A stretch of DNA of 64,000 bases, taken from contig CM022670.1 of the NCBI GenBank assembly GCA_012295275.1, positions 37,402,189 through 37,466,188 on the forward strand, read 5' to 3'. Source of the stretch: Chrysomallon squamiferum. Lineage: Eukaryota > Mollusca > Gastropoda > Neomphalida > Peltospiridae. The translations under genes were made by a program, and so were the position numbers. Positions 16,244-30,100 of this stretch are shown in pieces (positions within the stretch are counted from its first letter, which is position 1; each line of letters begins with the position of its first letter). The notes beneath the pieces were generated by a model. It was not told where the DNA came from. It ran no database searches and saw only the letters and a list, made by a program, of their open reading frames with translations.

Positions 16244-17190
16244 ATGCAAGTACAAATACAAGCAGTAATGTACCAGTACAACCAATTATATATAATTATA
16301 TAAATACATAACAAAAATTATATTACATAACAGACAACTCATTCTTCCTCTAAGACATAACTGTACAAATTCAAAAAATAAAATTAATTTGAATATAGGA
16401 CCAAATGGCATAGTGCTGTAATGACAAACTGTCATAAAAACAACTAGTTCCATTTTATTTCTACTTTTTTTTTTCTTCACATTTTAGAACTATCATTGGA
16501 GCAGTAAAACAACAATGCTTGTTAATGCTATTCAGTATAAACATACAAATGGAAAATAACTAATTTTATTAGATATATAAAAAAAAAATTTTTTAAAATA
16601 CATAATCTTTAAATTCTGTATCAAGATAGTTAATATTGTTTACAGTTGCCTGAATCAACTGCAGGATATTATCCCTGAACAAAATTAATTACCAAATACC
16701 ATATCTCACAAATTAAGAACACAGTACATTAATTTAATAGTGATAATTTTAATTTATCCCAATTTTCAATGAGACCTGGACATAAACAAGATTATCTTTT
16801 AAACCAATGAGTATATTTTGAGTATTTTTCAATGCTAAATAAATAAAACTTCTAAATTCTGCTAACAAAATACATCATCTACATTTTGTGTAACTCCATA
16901 TGGTATACATACGGAAAACAATTTAAGATATATTTGTATAAGAGGATAGTTTCAGAACAATATCAGCCATTAAAGTATAAATATATTGTCATTAGTAACT
17001 GAAAAAATGCACAAAGAACAAAACCATAAACTTTCAAACAAATCAGCCATTATTTTCATTTATCCACCTAGATTAGAACAAAATTGTCCAGTAATTTACA
17101 GTTTTCATACTCAGAGTTCATGATCAGATGTTAAAACAATTACGAAAACAAAATATTAAAATTCTGCCCACTGAAGCAAGAACAATGTGT

Positions 17191-20100
17191 TTATTCCCAA
17201 TTTTCCCAGTCATCATCCTGAAATAATTTGAAAAAATCATAAATGCAATTTCTGTATAAAACTATTCTTCAAATACAGTCTAACAAGTACAATATATCAG
17301 CAGTTTTCCCATCTCAAAATGTCTTAAATGTTGTTTTTTTATTTATTTATTTATTTATTTATTTATTGTGTTGTTCTTAGGAACAGTTTTTAATTTCAAG
17401 TTCTATATTTGTAAAATGATAATGTGAAGATATTCATTTTGAAATTTTTACAGGAATGACTAATATTCAATGACAAGACAACAATATCATTACAACTTCT
17501 GATGCATATACAAGTTCATATTTGTGTGATTAATGTTAATTACAAATACCTGTAGATCAAGATTTGTTCCCAGATTTTTTGCAATCTCATCAGCTGCCTT
17601 CAAGTCCTCTTCAGTAACTTCAATATCAAAATCATGTTCCCAGTCTTCTTCTGTGCTTGGATCTGGAAGAAGGTGCAGGAAATCTGCCAGACATATACAC
17701 AGCTAATCTAAGCATGCAGTGTTAGAACATAACTATATGCTAATAAAATTTTATATGATAACATTAATATTCTTTAATTTGGTTTCTAGATTTATAAAAA
17801 TATATCATCTACGTTTAGCAGTTCTGCGTTTTATTTTCTATGACTGGTTAGTATTATTTTTTTTTTTTTTTTTTTAAATTAATACTTTGCATCTATTTTT
17901 TTCTCAGTCAAATTTAAATCTTGTTGGGTCCCCCACACCCATTATTTTGCTATTGTATTTACTTAGTCACTTAATTACAATAAGTACTTTAGATTTTTTT
18001 AAAAATATGAATTACCTTTTGTTCCACTGGAATCGGAATTAGGGGATTCTCTATCAGAACCCACAACAACCATATCCCCTTTAATTTTGGTCTTCAAATC
18101 AACTTCATCTCCAAGTGAAGCATGTCCTGCTTCTTCATCCTTTCCTGACTTCACAACAGAATCGGACTGTGCCAGAATATCAGAGTCTGTAATTCTGCGA
18201 GCCACAGCTGACGGGGCAGTTTCTGGTATTATTTCAACAGAAGACCTTTCTGCCTCAGGTGTTTGCACTGGAATCTGTTCTTCAATTTTCATCACAGATG
18301 TTTGTTCAGTATCTAGAGTCTCACAGTTATTACTGGTATTTTTGGCTTCAGTATTTTCTGTTGGTTCTTCAGCTGCTTGATTGGTACTGAAAGTATTTAC
18401 ATCTTCAACATGACTGACATCCAAATCTTCAGAAGATGCTGGATGCAACTCTTGGTTGTCAGGAGCAACAGTTTCAGCAGCTGAAGACTCGGGTGAATTA
18501 ACTTTATCAGTTTGTGAGTCACTTACAACAATCTGCTGTTGAACCTCAGACGACAATTTTTTTACTGGATCTTTTGTTTCAGTGACCCGATTGTCTCTGT
18601 TTTTCAAACTCTCTGTGCTAGCACTATTTTCATCTTTCTTCTGAGCATTGTTCGTTATTTCTTGATCACAAGTCAAGTTATCACAGGGCTTCTGTTCCTT
18701 TGATAGATCAGATGAACGTGTATCTTTCCCACGTTCTGGCATTGGCTGAAGGCTGGAAGAAGGTAAACTAGGTTTATTTTTTGGGACTGACTGTTTCGTT
18801 TCTGAGGATTCTGTAATGCTGGTATTGGAAAGGTCCTCAAATTCTTCTTCTCCACTCCAGTCATCTGAAATTATTTAAACACTTTCTGAAGAAGAGGTCA
18901 TGGCATAAATAAAATATTACAGTACAATCTATTTTTTCATCCTTAGTTAAGAGTTCAAGGAAAATAAATGAAAACTGAATGTTAATAAACCAAAAAATAT
19001 ATCTTAAATAACATATCGCATGAACTCAAAGTATATTATTTATATATTTATGTATATTGCCTTCCCATCCTAGAGAATCTTCACGTTCTTGTTCAGCTCG
19101 ATTCATCATTGCCTGTTTACGAAGTTCGTCCATCTCAAGTTGGTGCAGTTTGTAGAAATAACGTTCCCAGAACTGGGTATGTGACATCTGTAAAGGGACC
19201 TGAAGAAAATAATTAGAACAAGATTTTAAAAGAGGTTTTTAAAAGACTGGTTTCATTCTCTTTCTAATATTATATATACTAATTTTAAGAAAATAATGTC
19301 ATAATGGATTAAATCTTAAAACAACCTGAAACAAATTTTAATTTTTTTTTAAATTTTTTTTTTTTAAATGCATTACTATTTAATAAAAAAAAGCAAAAAT
19401 TAAATAAATTGTTTACCAGTTTAGTATACAATGCCCGGACTTCCACATTTGTCACAAGAACCTCTGAGATGTGTCCTTTGTTGTCATCCAGCTTGAATTC
19501 AGCCAGCCAGTCCTTAAACTGATGTTCAGTACCACTGGGTTCATTCAGGTAGGTTCCTGGATCAACCTGAATTGCCCGTAGACGAGCCTTTGGGAAAAGT
19601 AAGAAATAAAGTTTATTTTCATATCATCAACACTAACACTATATTGTATCAAAAACAAATTATGATTCAATGTTAAGAGAAAAATATTTACTTCATTTAT
19701 AACGTTAACAGTATTTTTTTGATTATATTAAACAAATATATGTATTTTTATTATTTTATTCTGTTGCAGAGCTTTCCTGAAAATATTATTTAAATATGGA
19801 TATATTTGATAGAAAAACAGTTATAAAAAATCTAGCATAACTTTTCTGTTAATCATTTTCACTTTTAGTTTTATTTGCCTTTAATTAATTTAATATACAC
19901 ATTAATAGATTCTGTAAACCAAAATACAAATGCTGATTTTAAAGTAAAAACAGAACCTTTTTTTTTTGAAAAGATCAATATATTTTGATATTTATCATAC
20001 TATGTCATCAAATCTCACTTACCTTTTGATCTGTCAAACACAGTTGTTCCCTCACTGGCTTGTTGTGTATTACGAATGTTATCATCATCATCATCATCAT

Positions 20101-22107
20101 CATGAGGTATGACCAGAGCTTTTGACAACCCCTCAAACAGCATGTTAAAACTTTCCTTCACTTTCTCCTTTGTAGCACTCGTGTTCTCAGCCTTGTAAAA
20201 AAAAAATCAATACTCATTCTCGTTCATTTTGAGACAACTGTCTTGAATGATGAAATACTAAACGGCTGTTGTCAGCCTTAAACAAAAGCAGCAGCAACAT
20301 GTTTTCTTTTGAGACACGTTGTCAAGAGAATTGATTGATATATTCCTTTGTAGTGACAAAATCAAACATTACAAGATGAATATTTATCCCAAAATTTATT
20401 TGCTTTGTTAATATAGATATCAATATTTAATGTAAGCTTAAAGACTTTCTGTAAATAAAAATCTAAGGTTAATTTTTATGTAAAATCAAAACAAAATGCA
20501 ATTATTTTTTAACACTTCTTAAATTAATTTCCATTCTGTAATGCTGTAAGAGTTTATATAACAACCACAACAACAATAAATTAAAGTCCCTTATATAAAC
20601 TTGATATTTAAAAAATAATAATTTAAATTAATTATTATATATTTTAAACAAAAATAAATAAATAAATAAAAATAAAATAATAAAAAAATTATATCACTAT
20701 TTGAGGAAAATTTTAAATCAGCAAGTTATTCAGTAATTTATGGATGCACATGAGTTCAGTCCAAGTCTTAATTACTAACTTAACCAGATATTATTTATTC
20801 ATTTATTGTTTTATCTTTTTTATAAATAATTCTTTGATTTATTGATGGTATAGAAAAGTAGACAATAAAAAAATCTTTATATATTTTGTAAAAATAAACT
20901 AGTCTAAATTTTTAAAAATAATATAACCATTCCCAAAATAATATTACCATTCCCTTTAATGCAGAAACCATAACCTATCAGTTAACGCTTTTTCACAAAA
21001 ATTACCTTTAATGTTTCTTTGATGGTGGAACTTGTCACACCCACAATTTTTGTTGTGTCATGAGTCATAGTGGTAGTGAATTCAGAAAGATCTCGTTTTA
21101 CAAAATCAACTGCAGCCAAACTCTGAATAGAAATTTTAATTAAAATGATCAAGAAATTTTATACAAAATGAAAATATTAAATAAAAATAATTTCATATTT
21201 ATTAGTAATTCTAATCATAACAAACTGTCAATGAATACATTTATATATATATATATATATCCAGTTTCAATGTTTCTAAGATTTAGTTTATTATTACAGG
21301 ATTAAAAAAAAAATAATAATAATATTTATTAAAAAACAAAATAAATTAAAATTTAAAGAAAGGAAATATTAATAATAAATGATACATTTAAGTTCTTTTT
21401 AAATAAATCTGTAAAACTGTCAAAAACCAAAGAGATAAATCATAACAACACATTTAGTTACATTTATTATTATTATTTTCTTTTATTATTTATTTACCTT
21501 TTCCTTTGCTGACTGTAACCAGCCACCCCACCAGCTGCCTTGAGTTTCCTCCATGCTTAAAAGTAGTAAAATCAATAAATATAACATCTAACTACTACTA
21601 CAAGTAATAATAATAACAGCAACAACAACAGTAAAAACGTTGAGATCGGACAAAAAAATAAACAAAATATAAATATGGTGATATGTAGCAATAAATAATA
21701 ATATTAATGTCGACAGAATGTTAAATCATAATCGTATTTTGCTTCTGACATATTGTATCTATATTATAATCGCAGTTATCTAATTAAAAAAATACATTCT
21801 GTATGATATTCCTGACTTGCTGATTTCTAATGATCTGACATTATATGCTTACATTGTAACTGTCAGTGTCAGACTGGTCAAATCAAAACATAAACAAACC
21901 ATAGAATTAATAAAGACAAATATCAAAATATTCAACAAATTGATATAGCAGAGATATTGTCAGTTCGTAAAATAAGGATGATATGTAACATTTTAAATAA
22001 ACTAATTAATCTAAAATATATATATATATATATATTTTTTTTTTTTTACTTTATACTATTTGTGACGTTGAAGTTATTTTTATTCATAGATATTACCTCT
22101 CTGCCAT
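17191..22107 (-). CDS. BSDC1: BSD domain-containing protein 1 (BSDC1)
   Basis: Orthologue of BSDC1, a poorly characterised protein with one BSD domain (named after BTF2-like factors, synapse-associated and DOS2-like proteins). Exons (minus): 22107-22097, 21555-21498, 21122-21006, 20191-20023, 19587-19417, 19199-19061, 18864-18016, 17662-17550, 17217-17191. It reads about 550 residues. Supporting features: an N-terminal WWGGWLQSAKEK helix, the BSD core (ARLRAIQVDPGTYLNEP; QFWERYFYKLHQLE), a long acidic Ser/Thr-rich middle (exon 7) and the conserved acidic end DDDWENWE, matching the vertebrate EWEDWE terminus. The intron after 19061 starts GC, not GT. Exons 4 and 5 are out of phase by one base: the donor at 20022 leaves one extra nucleotide before the ARLRAI codons, suggesting a base error or an unseen micro-exon. 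A seven-Asp run is encoded by a (GAT)7 repeat. The middle exon is fast evolving. Confidence 0.92.
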
Positions 22108-22262
22108 TTTTGTCTGCTTATCATTAATTTCCACCCTTCAGACAAGGGCATTGAATTAATCGGAAATGTTTCTTATACATACAGCATTAATCAACGTCAT
22201 TTTATCCTCTGGTTTATTGATAAGATGAAACAATTTATTCCTAAATATATAATAAAACAACC

Positions 22263-22308
<46 letters not shown>

Positions 22309-22547
22309 TTATATACATTTTTTGTTACTTAAAACAATAAAAAGGGTAGCAGTATTAAAAAGTAGCAAGTGTGTACTTAAGTATTGTATTATATACAGTT
22401 CAGTATGATCGAAACATTTCAGTTTAATATTTAACTGCAGGTAAAGCTACAAAATTCCATAAACAAACAATCAAATATGTTTATATTTAAGGGCGAATTG
22501 TTCAAACATCTATTCAACGTCTTTGCTATTATTATTTGTGCGTTTAA

Positions 22548-22588
<41 letters not shown>

Positions 22589-23468
22589 TGTATATTAACT
22601 GTAGCATAATTTTAAAATACATATAATATTACGTTCGTTAAATAATCATAGATGTAATTTTTGTTTCAGTTATTGATTCTGATAATTTCGTTCGAATATT
22701 TTATATGCTGTTATAAATGAAACCATTATTGTTTCAAAATTCATCCTTCAAAAATTATTTTTATTTAATAATAATAATAACTGTTATTGTTGTTGTTGTT
22801 GTAGCTGTTGTTGCTGTTGGTTGTGTGTTATAAACAACCTCTGTAAATGTTATATGGACTACGATCAAATTTGCTAAAAGAAAAACATACCGGTTACAAT
22901 GTGTGCGTGCGTGCATACATATAGGACTAAGTAAATTTTTGTATTACTTAAAAATACCGGAAAAAAAATATTATAATGTGCTTGGCAACAATTTAAAAAA
23001 TAAATAAATAAAAAATACGAAAACGAAGAAGAGGAGGGAGGAAGAAAGAAAATATCCTTCAAAATTATGGGTAGTAAGTAATTCAGCAGAACTGTGTAAC
23101 GGTGTACTTATTGCAATCTTTCAAATTTGTATAGTGATTAAGCGACATGATATTGAATAAATTTTCGTTGGGAACGCTCAGACATTTGTACAATGATCAC
23201 GGCCATTTCAAGACGATGTTTTGTTTTTTGGCAAAATTTAAGAAATGGCACAAATTCGTTTAATTCGTCACATTTGTGAAAATTTGGCATGGTTTATTTA
23301 CTGAAAATTACCGTCAACTGCGGTTTTAATGACATAAATTAATTTTCTGTAGTATTTAAAATAATATCTAAACCGACCTTAATAATTAAAATAAAAGCTC
23401 TCTAAAGATGAGTCATAATTTTATAAATAAATAAATAAATAAATAAATACACCTAATAATAATAATAA

Positions 23469-23499
<31 letters not shown>

Positions 23500-23700
23500 A
23501 AGAAGAAGAAGAAGAAAGAAAGAAACACATTTAAAATGGTGATAGTTACTTTGTTGGAACCTTTTGGTCAATAATTTTATGATTATACAATATTTTGCAC
23601 AATTCATATTTGAAACATGAAACACTGGCTGAAATGAAAAGGCTGAAATGAAAAGACTGCTGAAGTGCAGACTATATTAATCACAATAAAAGAGAATTAA
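22108..23700. repeat. Intergenic region with (CA)n and (AAG)n repeats
   Basis: Between the BSDC1 start and the SLF1 3'UTR there is no supported gene. It holds (CA)n at about 22265-22304 and 22549-22586, a TTG-type repeat near 22790, AAAT and AAT repeats at 23427-23470, and (AAG)n at 23471-23525. The BSDC1 promoter should lie just right of 22107; no specific element is evident. Confidence 0.7.
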
Positions 23701-23727
23701 TCAAAACACACATACTTGTTTTCACAT

Positions 23728-23733
23728 TTTATT
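23728..23733 (-). terminator. Candidate polyadenylation signal of SLF1
   Basis: AATAAA on the minus strand, about 460 bases beyond the SLF1 stop. The stretch 23734-24191 shows no coding signal and fits a 3'UTR. Confidence 0.35.
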
Positions 23734-24191
23734 AACTGATATGTAATGTGATGTTGTATGAATAATATAGGTATAAATACAGCTGAAAGAGAGAAACAAA
23801 AACATTTAGAAGTAAATGTTTTTATAAAGAATTTCAGTCCACATAAGCTAAAATAAAAATTTGACTAAAAAAGAGAAAGCAACTGCTATAAAACATTTTT
23901 ATAAGGAAAGGTGCTACAGAATTAAAATGCTAAATATCAGTAAAAATTGAAACATGCTATTTCAGCTTTATAAAAAAAAAAGGCTGTATGATATATTCTG
24001 ATTAAAACATTTTATCAAAAAATTGGCAGTGAACAGACACATACTATTTTTGATGTTGTAAGAACTGAAAATAAACTGAGAACTGGTTTTAATTTCAAAA
24101 GCTATTATTATCTTGCATAATATTAATTATTCTCATGTAGAACAACTGTAAATATATGTATAAAAAAAGTGCATGAGATCTTTTATTTCTC

Positions 24192-27100
24192 TTAGAGGAA
24201 AGTCAACCATTTCAAACAGGAAAGTTTAGGTTCCAGTACTTTGTAGCCTTTCTTGTTTGTTAATTTCTTTAGATGAGATTCAAAATGTTGAAGATAGTAC
24301 TTCATCTTTCTAAAATGATACAAATCTTCTTTCATATAATCTTTGTGTTTATTGTCTTCTCTTCCAGATCTATCTGCCTGTTCCAGTGAAAAGCATGAAG
24401 GTGTCTCTTTCACATTTTTCGCTTCTGCTTTATTCTGTATCCTGTATGACTGTTCACTTTGATCTGTTGGTATCAGTATAGTGGAATTATTTTTTTTCCT
24501 TGGAGTTTGAAATTTGTTCTTCTGCAGAAGGCCTGTTGTTGTTATGTAAGAATTTAACAGAAACATCACCAGTATAACATATTTTGTGCAGTCTTTGTCA
24601 CATGCTTTTATGAAACCATCTTCTGTGGCCAGCACTTGTTCATACAGAAAGTCTGGAGGAATGTAGCTTGTTCTGGGTGAATCTGTTACTTGTGCTGAAG
24701 CTGGAAAATAAATTTCAAAAAGCATTTACATGAAACAGACAATAATTCGCCATATACATGTAAATCCTGTATTTAGAACTTATGTAATATTAAATTTCTA
24801 AAATATAATTAAGTCTTATTTTTAAAAAGTTGAAACACTCTCAATCAATAATAAATTGAAAACTGACCCCAGAAAGGAAGCATTAAAAAAAAAAAAAAAT
24901 TAATCGGGTCAGTGTAATCATTGGTCAAACTATATTTATACTAAATCTACTTTTTTTTTTTTTTTTTTTTTTTTTACATCACACAAAATTTTGTGTTTGA
25001 CATAAATCAGATATTTACCAGGAAAGTTTGTCTGGGTTTGTGAAGAGTTCCTCTTCCAAGATTCATTTTCATCATTCAGCAAACTCTGCTGAACTGTATT
25101 CAGAAAATTCTTCATTTCAGCTGTCTTAGCTAAATCAGCAGGGGAGAAACCATTACTGGTTTCAGCAGTCAGCAGCCTGACCCCTAATAAATAACAGAAT
25201 AATTTATTACGGAAAACATAACTGAAAATATTTTAATGATAAAATATCACAAACACCTGAAACAATAAACATATTTGGACAATAATTCTCCAGGTGTTTT
25301 TTTTTTTGAAAGAATCTTTGATATTCTGAAAAGACAACATGATATAAAAAACGTTATCTGCCTGTAGATTCTCAGACATTAATATTCAATGAATTAATGT
25401 GAAATCTAAAACTGGCAATTGTAATAACTATCTTAAAAATTTTTCTTGGCTAATCAATTGATAAACTTGTTTCAACTCTTTTTGTAACAAAAAGAATAAT
25501 ATCTATAAACAGTTATTGATAGATACACACTCATACACACATACATATATATCTAACTATTTAAACAAATGCCATCACCTTTTATTCATTACATTTACAA
25601 TTAAAGGACTAAAAATCTGCTGAATTGTAATAAAAAATCAAATCAAAATTACCTCCATGTTTAAGAAGCAGTCGACATATGTCTATTCTGTTGCAGATTA
25701 CAGCATCATGTAATGGAGTAATACCATCTGGGGTGCTTAGAAGAAGATCAACTTTGCTGGATTTGGAATCTACAATAACAAATATTATCACCTGAAACAT
25801 ACTGAAAGAAAATAAACTTTACCTGCAGGAAGAAAAAGTAACAGTTGGTTTACAAAACAAAAGAATAAAATATTTTCATTATTTTCAACCATCAAAAAGG
25901 AATTTGAGAAATAATGTTCTTTAGTGGCAAATTCATACCAAATGTTGCCTCATTAGGTCCACTGACAAAATATTTATTAATAATTAACAAATGTCTTTTC
26001 TTTTCATGATTTACTCTGCTCACTAAGCCTACCAAATAACTTGTGTAATGACTGGAACAAGAAAACTGAAAATGATACAGTGATAAAAATGTATTTTTTG
26101 TTTATATATTCTGTTAATGAAGTTAAACATATCCCAACCTTTATTAAAGTAGCTGTCTACTGTTTTTGCTGGTACATATTTCAAGAGCATCTCCACACAC
26201 TGAATGTGCCCATGGTTACAGGCTTCATGCAAGGGAGTCCAACCAGCATTGTCTTGTACATTCACATCAATTCCTGTAAACAATTAATATACTTTCAAGC
26301 ATATTTGATCACTAGAAAAAACATATTAATATGAAAAATATTTGTAAAACTCAGTGCTTTTTAAAATTATTATTGTTTGCTTTCACTTCAAAAAAATAAT
26401 ACTATTACACACATTCATAAATTCTTTTAAAATCAATCTTAAATTTTGAACTATATCTCTGACACAATGAAAAACAAAAATGACTGTGAAATTTATCAGT
26501 GCTTTATTTTATGAGAGTAATTTTATTAGCAGAGTTTGTTTTGAAGTATTGAAAATGTCTTTACGCGTATGTACATTGTTTGATTTATATATTATATTTT
26601 TTGATTTATATATCATACCTGGAACCTGCAGTAACTGTTCAAGATTTTGGGTGTCATTACTAATACATGCACGATGGATCAGACATTCACCTAAAATGAA
26701 CACAATATATTTATTTACTGTTGCAAACAACTGAGTAAAAAAAAAAAAAAAATCTAAAACAAAAACACAGAAAATTTCAAAATGAAAATAAACTAAATGA
26801 TTATGCTTCCCCACCTCCAAGTGTTTGAGTTAATAACACCTAAAATGGGGGGGATAGAAGTTTAAATTTATCCATTTCATAAAACCTCAATCTTTGCTAA
26901 TAATAAATTATGGCAATAACAGAAGAAGAATGTGACTGTATTTCAAAGCTGATATTTCTCCTTATTTTGCGATATCCTTTTATACCCTAAAAAGTAATAA
27001 CAATCTTTGACTGACTATGCAATTCTGCCCCCACCCTTTTCCATGTATAAAATTACGAAAAAAAGAAAAACTTAAGCAAATTATTTTTCTCCTCATATCA

Positions 27101-30100
27101 ATATTTTGAAACTTGAAATAATGAAGATATGGACATCTAACTATCCAGCTGAAATAATAATTACAAAGGTACCTTTTGCATTTCTTTTGTTGATCTTCCT
27201 TTTTAGAATCTCTTTTGTGTGATCTGCTGGTTGTCTGTTAAGCTGCTTTGATTCTGGTAGATTATTATTGTATTTTCTTGTTTCCAAAGTTTTTAGGGCT
27301 TTTCTATTAGATGAATTTAAAACACTGTTCAATCAAAATTATTATAATACATTTAAAAAAAAAATGGCTAAAATTATTATTTTTTTTTTAGCATATTTTG
27401 TTTAAATGTTCATAACAGTTGAATATGGAAAAGAAAACCAAAAAAACCCAAACAAGGACAACAACTCTTAAACCCTCCCCAACCTTTTTATTATCTAAAC
27501 TATCTACATTTGCAGAACCCTAATTACAAAACTGCAGTTGTAGCATCTGTACAGAAAACTTATTTATTATTTGATTTTGCTTTTAACAACTGATAGAAGA
27601 GTAAATCACTCTTTTCAGTTCTCCATGATGCCGTTTTACCATTAAATGGTTTTAATATTGGGCTGGGTTTTTTTTTTTTTCACAATCCTAAGTTTTTTTT
27701 TTGGGGGGGGTTTGACTACAGCTATCATTTTATTAACTGCTGTACAGTTTATAAATATATTTCATACTTGTAATCATATTTAATTATGTGTCAATGAAAT
27801 ACCTTCTCTCTACTTTAGGTTCTCTCTGTGAAGTACTATTTTTATCTGATACCAGTCTTGGTAAAAGGAAGAAGTACTGAGTCACCTGAACAAAAATATA
27901 AGAAATTACAACAACAACAATAAAATAAGTAACAATAATAAAATAAAAAGCAATGACAATAATGTAGTAACAGACTAAAACCAATATAATTATTTTAAAG
28001 CATTTCACAGATTTAGAAATAATTTCAAACTTTAAAAATATAGGAAACCCTACTCCAGAAATACAAAAATATAGATTTTAAAAAATAAATAAATGTGAAG
28101 TGAAAGCTATTTTTCAAACTTGCTATTTTACAAAGGGTAATTGAATAATTTTGTACATATATTACTGACAAAATTGGATTCTAATGTTAAGTAATTAAGG
28201 AATCCAGAAAATTACATACTATGTTAGCCAGTGTAATGTGTTGTTCATCTAATTTATCCAAGAGAAGATAATCATCAAAAAATCCTAAAAGAATCTGAAA
28301 GTAAGTAAAGAAATATATTGTTAAAGTTATAAGATTTTTCTAAAAATCTTAATATCTGTGTGATTAATGATTATCTCCCTTGACAAGATAGAAAAACATT
28401 ATTAGGGTGCAGCTATCTGACATTACATTAAATCTAAAACATTAACATCACTTTTATATTAAAATGAAAGAATTGTATTAACAAAATATTTCAATATTTT
28501 CAAAAGTCTTAGTTTAAAGATCAAATTCAAATATGAAACTCAAAATAAAAAAAAGTACCTGACATACTCTCAGACATAGCCAAGATGGCTGAAGATGCCT
28601 TAGTACCAGCTGCAGTGTTTGTTCATCAAGACAAGATGCTGACAACAAAACAATATAAATAAATGAAAAAAAGAACCAACTGCAAATACCATGAAATGAA
28701 TGTTTATTCATTTCAGTTCTGTGGCAATGTTTGAACATAAATTTTAAGAAATTACTGGATTCTTTTGAATGAATGTTGTTCCATTGTAATATACCAGTGT
28801 GTATATATTGAATTTTCCTCTTTCTCTACAGTAAACAGACACAAAAGATTTAAAACTAATTTTACTGTTATTCACATATATGCTGTATAAAATACTATGA
28901 AATTGCAATACATACCAGCAAGTTTTCTTGCAAATTCAAACACAAAAGCCATTCTTCGATCTCCTTCTGCCAAACCTGAAAATGAACCTCCATCAGCCAG
29001 ATGACAGCACTGTGCTGCCATGGAAACCAAATTCAAAAGCAGCTCCAACAGATGTTGCTGATATATTAAGAAAGGAATGAATTTTAAAAAGAATCATTTA
29101 AGCTTCTAACTAAATAAGATAGTGTATTTCTATTTTACAAAAATCTGAAATGAATTAATTACCTTTTTTGCAAATGGTACGTTGAGTAACAGACATTCCT
29201 GAAGACGATCAAATAAGTTGTGAGTGCGACAGTTGGGAGAAATATCCAAATGAGGTGACCATAAAACCTGAACCAGCATACATGACATCAGACTGCTTTT
29301 TGAAAAACCCAGCTGTGCAAAGCATTTGTGCCTAAAATAAATAATTTGGAATGAATGATTTTACTTTTTAAAAATGTATTATTTATAAACCAAACCTATA
29401 GGCTAAAACTACATGTAATTTTCAGTATCTTAACAGTAAGGATATTGATATAAAGCATTAAAACAGAATCAATTATTGATTTTTAGATTAGTAACGTATG
29501 TTTGTTTTTCAAAGGTTCTTGTAAGTATTTCTTGCTTATAGGAAGATGCCCATAAAATGTACTCTTCTGCTAATTCTTAAAAAAAAAAATGAACTCTTGG
29601 AACAGTTTTTCTAATTTAAAAGAAATATATGAACAGCTGCCAACAGTTTTTCTCTGATATCAGTTTTATACAAGCTGACCAAACACAAAATAAGCAATTA
29701 TATGCACCTGATACCAAAATATGTCTTACAAATACTGTCAAAGGTTCATTAAATAAACAAAACAAAACAAAACAAAATAAAACAAAACAAAAAACAACCC
29801 ATTGTGAACAAATAATCATAAAAACAATAAATTAAGTAATATAATTACATTAACTTTGTTAAAATGACTGTAAATCTAATTCTTTAAAAAGTCTATGTCA
29901 TTTATGAATCAAATTAGTACTCAAGGTTTTAATAAAAAAAACAGCTTTGCATGTGTTCTGAACAGGATTCATTTTGTGACAGAGGTGATTATTTGATAAA
30001 GATATTTTCTCTGTTTGCTTAATTTGGATTTTAAAATCTGATTTTATTTTCATTTTTTTATTTTTACAAAATTAAATACTCCTGCCTCACTAATTCTGTG

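Noticed and set aside
18087-18380. 97-codon plus-strand frame inside BSDC1
   Set aside because: It is the antisense shadow of BSDC1 exon 7; the minus strand carries the conserved protein and good splice phases.
23413-23625. Poly-Leu membrane-like frame
   Set aside because: Encoded by the (AAG)n repeat on the opposite strand; no conserved flanks.
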